From assembly GCA_964473525.1 (NCBI GenBank), contig CAYYPK010000010.1, positions 62,001 through 126,000 on the forward strand: 64,000 nt of DNA. The letters run 5' to 3'. The notes under the pieces were generated by a model. The model ran no database searches, was not told the DNA's origin, and saw only the letters and a list, made by a program, of their open reading frames with translations. How positions within the stretch are numbered: position 1 is the stretch's first letter; each line of letters opens with the position of its first letter. Positions 36,501 through 44,440 of this stretch are shown one piece after another. A program made the position numbers and the translations under genes. Source of the DNA: GCA-2687025 sp964473525 (GTDB taxonomy: Bacteria; Poribacteria; WGA-4E; GCA-2687025).

Positions 36501-37551
36501 GGGCCGCGACCCACGCATGTACTTCGCCCGGGAGCTCGGCGAGGTGTGCGACGACCCGGCGCAGATCCGTGCGAGGCTGGAGACGACGCCGGTCGTCGTT
36601 GGGACCGCGCACTCGGTCCTGCGTGAGCCGTGGATCGCCGCGCTCGCCGCCGACGAGCCGCCGTTCGACCTCGTCATCGTCGACGAAGCTACGCAGGCGC
36701 CGGAACCGCTCGCGGCCGCGCTTCTCACGCTTGGGCGGAAGGCGATCCTCGTAGGCGACGAGCGCCAGCTCGGGCCCATCTCCGTGTCGTCGTTCGACCC
36801 AGAGCTACAGGAGATGCCTGAGAGCCTGCGCGACATAGGCGTTGCGGGGCTCGACCGGTCGCTGTTCGAGAGGCTGAACGCGCTGTTGCGGGAACAGGGA
36901 GACGAGCAGGGGCTGGTCTTCCTGTCCCGGCAGTATCGGATGCACCCTGTCATCGGCCGGTGGGCGTCGGACCAGTTCTACGACGGCCGGCTTGAGACCG
37001 CGACGGGGCCAAGTGCTGGCGTGCCCGGCCTTGCCAAGGCGGGGGGCAAGGAGGGCTGGGACGTGCTCGCGCGGGTGCTGGCGCCCGACACGCCTCTGGT
37101 CTTCCTGGATGTCCCAGCCAGCGGCGGCGACGTGCCCAACACATGCGCGGAGGAGGCGCGGCTGGCGGCGATCATCGCCCGCGCTCTCCAGGAGTTGGGC
37201 GTCGAGGATGTCGGGTGCATCACTCCCTACCGGAACCAGCAGGCTCTCATGCGGCGTGAGCTCGCGCAGGTCGGCAGCGCCATCGAGTGTGGCACCGTCG
37301 ACGCCTTCCAGGGACGCGAGAAGGACGTCATGCTCGTGTCCACGGTTCGTCGCGACAAACTCACCGACTTCCTCGCCGATGCCAGACGCCTCAACGTCAG
37401 CGTTACGCGCGCCCGCGCGAAATGCATCATCATGGGCGCGCGCGCCGTCCTTCTCGACAGCCCAGCGATGGCGAGCCTGGTGAACCACCCGGCGTGCTTG
37501 CGCGAGCGTGTCGACGTGGATCAGATCGCAGACGAGCTCGGCGAGGCGTAG
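33592..37551 (+). CDS. Ser/Thr protein kinase fused to Dna2-type iron-sulfur PD-(D/E)XK nuclease and SF1 helicase
   Basis: This is a 1319-residue, three-module protein. Residues about 20-300 are a protein kinase: glycine loop GEGAFG (27-32), Lys58, catalytic loop HGDLKPEN (147-154, non-RD because Gly replaces Arg), DFG (170-172), APE (190-192). Residues about 405-670 are a RecB/Cas4/Dna2 nuclease: Cys425, His451, Asp537, ExK at 551-553, QxxxY (564-568), and Cys654, Cys657 and Cys668 completing a probable 4Fe-4S site. Residues about 875-1290 are a UPF1/Dna2-like helicase: Walker A GPPGTGKT (898-905), VDEAT (1030-1034), RQYRMHP, VDAFQGRE, VSVTRARAK. The upstream frame to 33493 is not used. Function unknown; Dna2 processes DNA ends and flaps. 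Confidence 0.93.
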   Translation: MPEQRAPEHLPGDWLEDGRLRLDQILGEGAFGHVWRATEFIGFGPDGAPIELRQVAVKCLSTLDDSSAGDRIVDEARALAELNHDAILKLHRAFTDDRGTYLVTEYATEGDLRGYFDYAIPTEPELRDIAFAVGSGLSYLHERGYLHGDLKPENVLATVAGDRVRYMLADFGLRSATGHRHFQGTVPYIAPEAYSPHAASLTDRSDVFAYGLFLFEIASGHRLMSHLQDERFGALRTHTVDPDVLRDAHAIVDAVIQRTDWAALQLPSFLTTLIRFCLDPDPRKRPSAWSVMELWAAFERTQRGVVAPYTSASVGDGRYQVPCSHLVTVGEDEPDGEGDGVVAHLTGEGGALIQVEVSKQVNRPMHDALTRLQRRLDDRPPVVSVYGVLPDDIASMRFVADRRSFVVVEPHELLDVTDLSRSHHCTRAYLHRMVGADGGSTKALVKGNILHGLFAEMLLNDDVEFDAAWERQWRSRATDIAHVVQDAEELADLRRDIQGAYERVRGVLIREPAWLTPQRYVESSRWSFDLGLTGRIDAFFLSDGGRASAYELKSGRVRPDDLLQVQAYVAMLSDDMERRAEADDRQGLAPTVRAQILTSSDGRLHPVGAVAPHAKLAAIRNQILGLRDQLTEGRSATDMLPSEYPFYGYQQSKCDRCASAYSYLSRACRETTSLFRERVDIDGSPAPPVELDYFWHGIRLIMREETELRRQHVYPLMLAPWLDGQSGAPARTRSSPDRRVEDACLVAHEGSHFRFEYPPSMAEFRVGDDVVIHRGDLRRWHEVLRATVREMSETSVTVEARSDYTARGFATTPDGWVVEYFPRFFGLDTLRRALHLFLNSPNHAMKSLVLEGRIPRQQGALFPADSELDLAPERRLNGEQRGALLRALDETGFLSITGPPGTGKTMTIHAIVDTYARRNARVLVAALTNNAIDNVIERLLGDTAPERVEFVRLGAGSRMRDVFGERLSEMGRDPRMYFARELGEVCDDPAQIRARLETTPVVVGTAHSVLREPWIAALAADEPPFDLVIVDEATQAPEPLAAALLTLGRKAILVGDERQLGPISVSSFDPELQEMPESLRDIGVAGLDRSLFERLNALLREQGDEQGLVFLSRQYRMHPVIGRWASDQFYDGRLETATGPSAGVPGLAKAGGKEGWDVLARVLAPDTPLVFLDVPASGGDVPNTCAEEARLAAIIARALQELGVEDVGCITPYRNQQALMRRELAQVGSAIECGTVDAFQGREKDVMLVSTVRRDKLTDFLADARRLNVSVTRARAKCIIMGARAVLLDSPAMASLVNHPACLRERVDVDQIADELGEA

Positions 37552-37609
37552 CGCGCCTGTCCCGAACGGGAGCGGCTCGACCACGTTCGCGTTGGCTCCG
37601 CGGGTCCGG

Positions 37610-37615
37610 TACAAT
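37610..37615 (+). promoter_or_regulatory. possible -10 element for the protease-TPR gene
   Basis: TACAAT lies 11 bases before the ATG at 37621. If used, transcription would start at about that ATG, leaving a leader only for the downstream GTG 37675. The -35 region is weak. Confidence 0.35.
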
Positions 37616-37674
37616 CATCCATGTCCGCCACAGCGCTCTACGCATGGCGTAGGGAGCCAAGGGAGCATCGCCAC

Positions 37675-40014
37675 GTGCGCCATCGCGAACGTCCTGCCAC
37701 CGAGAGAAGCGTCCGGGCCGTCACCCTCGTCTGCCTGTGCGCGCTCTACGCCGTCGTGGCGCGACCGGCCATCGGCGCCAACACGGACTACGTCGACCGT
37801 TGCGCTCTCTATTCGGACGGGCGCGTCACGCGGCTGTCGCGTATGCCGGCGCGCGTGCGGCTGGGGTCGCTTCCTGCCGGCATGGGCGAGGAACGGTACG
37901 AGGAGGCGTTCCGCGCGGCCGCCGCGCTGTGGGAGGAAGCCACCGACGGCGTAGTCCGGTGCGTCTTCATCAACGGCGTCGACGGCGAGGCGGACATCCC
38001 CGTGCGCTGGGTAACGAAGCTCTCGACCTTCTCGACGGAGAACCGGCTCGCGCACACCAGTCTCATACGCCCGACGCCCGACACGTTCCGCGTCTCCATG
38101 GAGATGGGGCTCTACAACCGTCAGACCGGTAAGCGACTCACGTACGACGAGATGCTTACGGCGTCGCTCCACGAGCTGGGGCACGCCTTCGGGCTGTGGG
38201 GTCACAGCCCAAACCCCAACGACATCATGTCCGCGGCCTCCGAGGCGCTCGAACCCACGGCGCGCGACGCGGCAACGCTGCAACGGCTGTACGAGATGCC
38301 CGTCGACGCCTCGCTACACCAAGCGTCGCTGGCAGCGGTACGTCTGCTGCTGGACGCGCAACCCAACAACGCGAATCTGCACTACCTGCGCGGCAGCGTG
38401 CTTCTGGACCACAGCCGGCCCGATGCGGCCGTAGAGGCGCTGCTGGAAGCAACGGCGCTCAACGAAGATCACCCGGCGGCGGCCGACAAGCTCATACAGG
38501 CGTATCTCGCGGCGGGACGTACCCAGGACGCGGTGACGCGCCTCGAGGGTCAGGGACAGTCCAGCCCCGAGGACTACAACCGAGCAGGGATCGCCTGGGC
38601 CGACCAGGGCGAGACGGCGCGGGCAATTGAGGCCTTCGAGAACGCTCTCCGCATCAAGCCTGACTTCGCTGTTTCCCGCAGGAATCTGGCGCGCGTCTAC
38701 GCCCGGCGCGCCTCCGAATTGTCCGACGACGGGGACTCGGTCGGCGCGGTCGCTTCGCTTCGGGCCGCGATCGCGAACGCGCCCGGGGAAGCGGACTATG
38801 GCATGCAGCTGGCGTCCCTGCACAACGCTACCGGACGCGCGTCCGACGCCGCCGAGGCCTACAAGAAGATCCTGGAACGACACCCGCAACACACGAAGGC
38901 GCGCGCGGAACTGGCCAAGACGTACAACAACATCGCGAACGCGCGCAGCAAGGCGGGGCGGTACGACGACGCGTTGCTGAACGTCGAGCAGGCGCTGCTG
39001 CACGACCCCGACCTGCCGGAAGCCCATGCGAACCGCAAGGCCATGCTCTGGAACCGGGCTCTGACGGCCAGCGAGACGAATCCGGGCAGGGCGCTGGAGC
39101 TGTACCGCGCGTACGCGGACATGTACCCCGACTGGTGGCAAGCGCACTCGGAGATCGGGCGCATCTACCTCGAGCAGCGCGACTTTCTGCGCGCGATCAC
39201 GGCGTTTGAGGCGGCTTCCGCGGTCGACCCGGCGGCGACGCACAACCTGGCCCTCGCGCACCACAGGCAGGGAGTGCAGCTGCAACGCGCCGGCAGCGGC
39301 GACGACGCTCTGACGCACCTGAAAGCCGCGACCGACCTGGCGCCGACGGTGACGGACTTCTACCGGACGCTTGGGCAGGCGTACCGCGCGGCGGGGCGCC
39401 ACGACGAGGCGGTCGGCGCGTTCCGCGCGGCGCTGCAGGTCGACCCAGAACTGGAGTGGGCGGGCGCGGAGATAACAAAGGTATCGCTCTCCCTCGGCGA
39501 GGCGGCCCGGCAGCGCGGCGACTGGGACGAAGCCCTCAAGCGGTTCGAGGAGATTGATGTCGACCGCCGGCCGGCGTCGGTGCACGCGATACTCGGGTGG
39601 CTCTACCTGGAAGTGGAAGACATCCCCAACGCCGTGCACGCTCTGGGACGCGCCATGATCGCGGCCCCCGACGACGCTGGCTCGCGGCAGAATCTGGACT
39701 TCTGCCTGAAGGAGATCAGGAGGATCCAACGGAAGGACGACTCACCGTCCTGGAGCCGGTTGCTTCAGCGCCTGGAAGCGTTCCGCCTCGCATCTCTCAT
39801 CGCCCGCCGCGGCCGCAAGGCCGACGTCGCGCGGTTCGAGGAGCTGCTCAGTGGGGTCGCCGCCGACGAGGCGACCGTCGAGACGCTTCGCCTTGCCGCC
39901 GACTCAATAGCTGAATCGATCCGGTCAGAATTCCCGGAAGCCGCCGACCGCATCGCGGCCGAGGCCGCCGCGCGCGTGGCCGAATACGACGCGCCCGCAG
40001 ACCCGCATGAATAG
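37675..40014 (+). CDS. matrixin-like zinc metalloprotease domain fused to a tetratricopeptide array
   Basis: This exported protein has about 779 residues. A signal peptide (VTLVCLCALYAVVARPAIGA) is followed by a domain with the metzincin zinc motif HELGHAFGLWGH (about residues 166-177), then DIMSAA, where Met may be the Met-turn, as in matrixins. From about residue 210 on it is nearly all TPR units (AVEALLEATALNEDH, AIEAFENALRIKPDF, DALLNVEQALLHDPD, AVGAFRAALQVDPEL). GTG 37675 has GGGAG 9 bases upstream; an ATG at 37621 sits right after a -10-like TACAAT and is less likely. A surface or periplasmic protease with a protein-binding scaffold is inferred. Confidence 0.8.
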   Translation: MRHRERPATERSVRAVTLVCLCALYAVVARPAIGANTDYVDRCALYSDGRVTRLSRMPARVRLGSLPAGMGEERYEEAFRAAAALWEEATDGVVRCVFINGVDGEADIPVRWVTKLSTFSTENRLAHTSLIRPTPDTFRVSMEMGLYNRQTGKRLTYDEMLTASLHELGHAFGLWGHSPNPNDIMSAASEALEPTARDAATLQRLYEMPVDASLHQASLAAVRLLLDAQPNNANLHYLRGSVLLDHSRPDAAVEALLEATALNEDHPAAADKLIQAYLAAGRTQDAVTRLEGQGQSSPEDYNRAGIAWADQGETARAIEAFENALRIKPDFAVSRRNLARVYARRASELSDDGDSVGAVASLRAAIANAPGEADYGMQLASLHNATGRASDAAEAYKKILERHPQHTKARAELAKTYNNIANARSKAGRYDDALLNVEQALLHDPDLPEAHANRKAMLWNRALTASETNPGRALELYRAYADMYPDWWQAHSEIGRIYLEQRDFLRAITAFEAASAVDPAATHNLALAHHRQGVQLQRAGSGDDALTHLKAATDLAPTVTDFYRTLGQAYRAAGRHDEAVGAFRAALQVDPELEWAGAEITKVSLSLGEAARQRGDWDEALKRFEEIDVDRRPASVHAILGWLYLEVEDIPNAVHALGRAMIAAPDDAGSRQNLDFCLKEIRRIQRKDDSPSWSRLLQRLEAFRLASLIARRGRKADVARFEELLSGVAADEATVETLRLAADSIAESIRSEFPEAADRIAAEAAARVAEYDAPADPHE

Positions 40015-40076
40015 CGGCTCTACAGCCCATCCACTGGGCGCCCATCGGCCCCAATGAGCGGGCCGCGCGCCACCTG

Positions 40077-40105
40077 TTGACACCCCATACCGCCTGTGGA
40101 ACAAT
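40077..40105 (+). promoter_or_regulatory. sigma70-type promoter of the nuo-nhaD-atp operon
   Basis: TTGACA (40077-40082, full consensus) and AACAAT (40100-40105) are separated by 17 bases, the optimal spacing. It lies about 130 bases before nuoA in a 222-base non-coding stretch. The -10 region TGTGGAACAAT is nearly the same as at the cupredoxin lipoprotein promoter. Confidence 0.7.
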
Positions 40106-40236
40106 CCTGCCGCGCGCGACATACGGCGCGTCTTCGGCTACGGTTGTGCCGTGGCTGGGCCCCGTGTTTTCGGGGGCGAGCGACGGTTCGGGCTCGACAT
40201 AGTGAAATAGTTCACAACTGCCGCCGGAGACATGCG

Positions 40237-40623
40237 TTGCCGGGCTTGCTGAACAACTACTTCCCGATCCTCGTGCTGCTGGCGGTTTCCGTTGTCGTGG
40301 GCGTGTCGATCATGCTCATCGCGCGACTCATCACCCGCTACGTCGTACGGCCAGACGCGCACGCTCGCAAGGTCACGGTCTATGAGTCGGGGGTCGACCC
40401 CGTCGGCGACGCGCGGCTGCGCTTCTCGATCAAGTTTTACCTGGTCGCGATGATCTTCATCATCTTCGACATCGAGGTCGTGTTCTTCTACCCGTGGGCG
40501 GTCGTGTTCCGCGACATGGTTCGGGAGAGCGCGTTCATTCTCTGGGAGATGTTGGGGTTTGTCGGCCTTCTGGCTCTCGGGTACGTGTACGTGTGGCGCA
40601 AGGGCGGCCTCGACTGGAACTGA
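40237..40623 (+). CDS. nuoA: NADH-quinone oxidoreductase subunit A
   Basis: This 128-residue inner-membrane subunit of respiratory complex I has three transmembrane helices. The conserved loop KVTVYESGVDPVGDARLRFSIKFY and IIFDIEVVFFYPWAVVFRD are diagnostic. The open frame extends upstream to 40096, but only TTG 40237 gives a normal N-terminus (PGLLNNYFPILVLL), with GGAGA 7 bases before it. It is the first gene of the long operon that begins at the promoter at 40077. The next gene is nuoCD; the usual nuoB is absent. Confidence 0.93.
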   Translation: MPGLLNNYFPILVLLAVSVVVGVSIMLIARLITRYVVRPDAHARKVTVYESGVDPVGDARLRFSIKFYLVAMIFIIFDIEVVFFYPWAVVFRDMVRESAFILWEMLGFVGLLALGYVYVWRKGGLDWN

Positions 40624-40665
40624 TCCTGAGGATCCACCGCGCGGCGTGCCTATCGCCCGCGTGAC

Positions 40666-42510
40666 ATGCCTATGAGTGACGAAGCTACTAGCCCGGAAGA
40701 AGAAGCGGCCCCCGAACCGGCAAGGCCCCTTTCGGTGGACCGCTTAGAGGAACGCTTCGCGTCCTCCCTGCTTTCCGCCGAAGAGTCCCATGGCACGTGG
40801 ACCGTGGTGATCGCCGCCGAAGCGGCGCACGACGTCCTGTCCTTCCTCCAGTCCGATGCTGACCTCGCATACGATCACCTCAGCGATGTTACGGCCGTCG
40901 ACGTGTCCGAGTTGCCCGCGTCCGAGGCGGACTTCCACGTCGTCTACCATCTGGCGTCCCATCGCAACGTCGCCGACGCGGAGCTGCGCCGCCTGCGGGT
41001 GACCGTTCCCGTCACGGCGTCCGGTGCGTCCGTACCGACGGCCTCCGACATCTGGGCGGGCGCCGACTGGGCCGAGCGCGAGATATGGGACATGTTCGGG
41101 CTCCGGTTCGAAGGTCACCCGGACATGCGACGCATTCTTATGCCCGACGGCTTCGAGGGGCGCCCGCTGCTCAAGGCGTACCCGCGGCGCGGTACTGGCG
41201 AGCGGGCGGCGTTCGACTTCGAAGCTTCGCAGTCCACCCTCCTCGGCAAGACGACAGACGGCTCATGGCCCACCGACGGCGACGACGTGCAATCGGAGAC
41301 GATGGTTCTGAACTTCGGGCCGCAACATCCGGCGACACACGGCACACTCCATCTGGAGATCGAACTGGACGGCGAGCGAATCGTCCGATGTAGCCCGCAT
41401 CTCGGGTACCTCCACACGGGCTTTGAGAAGCTCGCGGAGGACATGCACTGGAACCAGTGGATCGTCGTGACGGACAGGATGAACTACCTGTCCCCGATGT
41501 CGAACAACTTCGGGTACGTCGTCGCCGCCGAGCGGCTGATGGACATGGAGATACCCAAGCGCGCGCAGTACATCCGCGTCGCGTTGGCCGAACTCGCGCG
41601 GATCGCGGACCACATGGTGTGGCTCGGCACGCACGCGCTGGACATCGGCGCCTTTACCGCGTTCCTGTATGCCTTCCAGCAACGCGAGAAGGCATATGAG
41701 ATCTTCGAGGCTTGCTCAGGCGCGCGGCTGACGGTCAGCTACATGCGCATCGGCGGACTCGTACACGACACGCCAGAGTGCTTCGAGCCGATGCTGCGAG
41801 AGTTTGTCACCGCCTTCACGACCACTGCGCTGCCCGAAATCGACGGTCTCCTGTCCAAGAACCGCATCTGGATCGACCGTACCAAGGGCGTTGGCGTCCT
41901 CGACGCGGATGAGGCCGTGAACGCCGGCGTCACGGGCCCAGTTCTGCGTGGATCTGGCGTGGACTGGGACGTGCGGAAGGCGGACCCGTACTCGAGCTAC
42001 GAGGAGTTCGACTTCGATATCCCAGTCGGCGTTAACGGCGACACGTACGACCGGTACCTCGTCCGTATCGAGGAACTGCGCCAGAGCTGCCGCATCATCA
42101 CGCAGGCGTTGGACCGCATGCCGGACGGCCCGGTGAACGTCGACGACCACAAGGTGAAGATGCCCGGCAAGTCGCACGTCTACAAGACCCCGGATCACAC
42201 GCACCGGTACGATCCTGCGCATCCGCACGGGTCCATCGAAGGACTCATCCACCACTTCAAGACGGTGATGGACGGCCACGGCGTGGAGATACCGGTAGGG
42301 GAAGCGTACGCGGCGACGGAGTCTCCAAACGGCGAGCTTGGGTTCTACGTGGTGAGCGACGGAACCGGCACGCCGTACCGCGTCCGTGTGCGGGCGCCTT
42401 CGTTCTACAACTACCAGATGATGCCGAAACTGCTTCGCGGACACATGGTGTCGGACATTGTCACCGTGTTGGGGAGCGTGAACGTCATCGCCGGCGAATT
42501 GGACCGGTAG
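40666..42510 (+). CDS. nuoCD: NADH-quinone oxidoreductase fused subunits C and D
   Basis: This 614-residue fusion begins with the 30-kDa C subunit (residues about 20-190; WAGADWAEREIWDMFGLRFEGHPDMRRILMP is its signature) and continues with the 49-kDa D subunit (VLNFGPQHPATHGTLHLE, HLGYLHTGFEKLAE, YSPMSNN-like NYLSPMSNN, and C-terminal APSFYNYQMMPKLLRG). NuoD forms the quinone pocket together with NuoB, which is not in this operon. C-D fusion is known in enterobacteria and other phyla. A Glu-rich N-terminal extension of about 20 residues precedes the C domain. It lies 42 bases after nuoA and 11 before nuoE. Confidence 0.95.
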   Translation: MPMSDEATSPEEEAAPEPARPLSVDRLEERFASSLLSAEESHGTWTVVIAAEAAHDVLSFLQSDADLAYDHLSDVTAVDVSELPASEADFHVVYHLASHRNVADAELRRLRVTVPVTASGASVPTASDIWAGADWAEREIWDMFGLRFEGHPDMRRILMPDGFEGRPLLKAYPRRGTGERAAFDFEASQSTLLGKTTDGSWPTDGDDVQSETMVLNFGPQHPATHGTLHLEIELDGERIVRCSPHLGYLHTGFEKLAEDMHWNQWIVVTDRMNYLSPMSNNFGYVVAAERLMDMEIPKRAQYIRVALAELARIADHMVWLGTHALDIGAFTAFLYAFQQREKAYEIFEACSGARLTVSYMRIGGLVHDTPECFEPMLREFVTAFTTTALPEIDGLLSKNRIWIDRTKGVGVLDADEAVNAGVTGPVLRGSGVDWDVRKADPYSSYEEFDFDIPVGVNGDTYDRYLVRIEELRQSCRIITQALDRMPDGPVNVDDHKVKMPGKSHVYKTPDHTHRYDPAHPHGSIEGLIHHFKTVMDGHGVEIPVGEAYAATESPNGELGFYVVSDGTGTPYRVRVRAPSFYNYQMMPKLLRGHMVSDIVTVLGSVNVIAGELDR

Positions 42511-42521
42511 GAGGCGCAGTG

Positions 42522-43001
42522 ATGTCGTTCGAGTTCACTACCGAGAACTTGGCGAAGTTCGAGGAGTTGGTCACGCACTATCCCGAGGACTACCGACGGG
42601 CGGTGACGCTGCCCGCGCTGCACCTGGCGCAGAGCCAGGAGGGCTGGTGTTCGCCCGGCGTGATGGAGTACATCGCCGAGATGGTAGGCACGTCGCCCGC
42701 GCAGGTGCGGGATGTCGTCACGTTCTACCCGATGTTTTTCGAGGAGCCGGTCGGGGAGTATATCGTCAGGGTCTGCCATACGTTGCCCTGCGATCTGTGC
42801 GGCTGCGCGAAGATCAAGGAGCATCTGACGGAGAAGCTCGGCGTCGGCATGGAGGAGACGACGGAAGACGGCAAGATCACATTGCTGTCCTCCGAATGCC
42901 TCGCGGCGTGCGACCAGGCTCCGGTCATGATGATCGACGACGACCTACACGGGTTCCTGACGCCCGACAAGGTGGACGAACTCATCGACGGCCTCGACTG
43001 A
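42522..43001 (+). CDS. nuoE: NADH-quinone oxidoreductase subunit E (2Fe-2S)
   Basis: This 159-residue thioredoxin-fold 2Fe-2S subunit of the NADH-dehydrogenase arm has four cluster cysteines as Cys85-x4-Cys90 and Cys126-x3-Cys130 (VCHTLPC and SSECLAAC). YPMFFEEPVG and the N-terminal LPALHLAQSQEGWCSP are standard. GGAGG 7 bases before ATG 42522 decides the start; a GTG three bases earlier is in frame but less well placed. It lies 11 bases after nuoCD and 19 before nuoF. Confidence 0.94.
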   Translation: MSFEFTTENLAKFEELVTHYPEDYRRAVTLPALHLAQSQEGWCSPGVMEYIAEMVGTSPAQVRDVVTFYPMFFEEPVGEYIVRVCHTLPCDLCGCAKIKEHLTEKLGVGMEETTEDGKITLLSSECLAACDQAPVMMIDDDLHGFLTPDKVDELIDGLD

Positions 43002-43020
43002 CCGAGTATCTGGCGGGATA

Positions 43021-44424
43021 ATGGGCAAGCCAAAAGAACTGCGCATACTCTACGAAAACCTCGACGTGCCTGACATGCACACAATCGAGGTGTACCGCCA
43101 GCACGGCGGGTACAAGTCGCTGGACAAGCTGTTCGGCATGGAGCCCAGCGACCTTGTCGATATGGTTAAGGAATCGGGCCTGCGCGGCCGGGGAGGCGCG
43201 GGCTTCTCCACAGGCATGAAGTGGAGCTTCGTCCCGAAGGACATCGAGCCGAAGTACCTGTGCGCGAACGCCGACGAGAGTGAGCCAGGCACGTTCAGCA
43301 ACCGCTACGTGCTGGAGCGCAAGCCGCACGCCCTCATTGAGGGCATCATTAACTCGTGCTGGACGCTGGGTATACACACCGCTTACGTCTACATCCGCGG
43401 CGAATTCACGCTTGGCAAGAAACGCCTGGACGCCGCCATCCAGGAGGCGTACGCCGACGGCCTTCTGGGCGAGAAGGTCGCGGGTAAGGACTTCGCGCTC
43501 GACATCTACACGCACGCTGGCGCAGGCGCCTACATATGCGGGGAAGAGACGGGGCTCATCGAGTCCCTGGAAGGCAAACGCGGGCAGCCGAGGAGCAAGC
43601 CGCCGTTTCCCGCCGTGCAGGGGCTCTTTCAGAAGCCGACGGTCGTGCAGAACGTCGAGACGCTCTGCAACGTGCCGCTCATCGTCAACAACGGCGTGGA
43701 CTGGTACAAGGCGATGGGGTCGGTCTACCTCGACTGCCCACGCGGCACAGACCCAGTCAACACCGGCACAAAGCTCTACTGCGTTAGTGGCCACGTAGAG
43801 AAGCCCGGCGTCTACGAGGTCGAGATGGGCCTCACTGCGCACGAAATGATAGAGATGGCTGGCGGCGTACGCGGCGGCAACCGGCTTAAGGCGGTCATCC
43901 CCGGGGGCAGCTCGGCGCCGGTCCTGACACCCTATGAGTGCGACGTGCCGCTCGACTTCACGTCGCTGCAGATGGCGAAGACGATGATGGGCTCGGGCGG
44001 CGTGATCGTCATGGACGAGACCGTGTGCATGGCCCACGCGCTCACGAACCTGCTGGACTTCTACGCGCACGAGTCGTGCGGTCAGTGCACGCCATGCCGC
44101 AACGGGACGCCATGGACTCGCGACATCGCTAAGCGGATTGAGCAGGGCGGTGGGCAACCTGGTGATGTTGATCGGCTCATCGAAGTCGCCAACAACATCG
44201 CGAACGTCGACACGTTCACCTGGAACACCATCTGCGTGTTTGGGATCGCCGTGTCGTGGCCCGCCGTGAGCTTTGCGCGCAAGTTCCGGCCCGAATTCGA
44301 GGCTCACATTCGCGAAGGCAAGTGCGTGACGTTGCCAGTGGACGAAGCAGTGACGCCGCCCGAGGAAAACTACGCCTGGCCACAAGCGCTCGCAGAGGCC
44401 GCGCAGAAGCCCGCTTGGGACTAA
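43021..44424 (+). CDS. nuoF: NADH-quinone oxidoreductase subunit F (NADH/FMN-binding)
   Basis: This 467-residue subunit binds FMN and NADH and passes electrons into the iron-sulfur chain. The FMN/NADH site reads LRGRGGAGFSTGMKW (residues 54-68), with CGEETGLIESLEGKRG near 173-188. The N3 4Fe-4S ligands are Cys353, Cys356 and Cys359 in ESCGQCTPCRNG, and Cys405 in NTICVFG. Length is normal for the family. It follows nuoE by 19 bases and precedes nuoG by 16. Its presence with E and G shows an NADH-oxidising complex rather than the ferredoxin-type short form. Confidence 0.96.
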   Translation: MGKPKELRILYENLDVPDMHTIEVYRQHGGYKSLDKLFGMEPSDLVDMVKESGLRGRGGAGFSTGMKWSFVPKDIEPKYLCANADESEPGTFSNRYVLERKPHALIEGIINSCWTLGIHTAYVYIRGEFTLGKKRLDAAIQEAYADGLLGEKVAGKDFALDIYTHAGAGAYICGEETGLIESLEGKRGQPRSKPPFPAVQGLFQKPTVVQNVETLCNVPLIVNNGVDWYKAMGSVYLDCPRGTDPVNTGTKLYCVSGHVEKPGVYEVEMGLTAHEMIEMAGGVRGGNRLKAVIPGGSSAPVLTPYECDVPLDFTSLQMAKTMMGSGGVIVMDETVCMAHALTNLLDFYAHESCGQCTPCRNGTPWTRDIAKRIEQGGGQPGDVDRLIEVANNIANVDTFTWNTICVFGIAVSWPAVSFARKFRPEFEAHIREGKCVTLPVDEAVTPPEENYAWPQALAEAAQKPAWD

Positions 44425-44440
44425 GGCGAGAGGACGACCG

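Noticed and set aside
33592..37551. Kinase-Dna2 protein as part of a recognisable phage-defence island
   Set aside because: The neighbours are a membrane protein, an ABC exporter, a protease-TPR protein and respiratory genes. No restriction-modification, toxin-antitoxin, integrase or CRISPR genes were seen.
38314..39729. 471-residue minus-strand ORF opposite the TPR array
   Set aside because: Mirrors the TPR repeats in antisense; no signal or domain.
42982..44385. 467-residue ORF on the minus strand opposite nuoF
   Set aside because: Shadow of nuoF. The translation has no recognisable domain and high Arg/His/Val content typical of antisense frames in GC-rich DNA.
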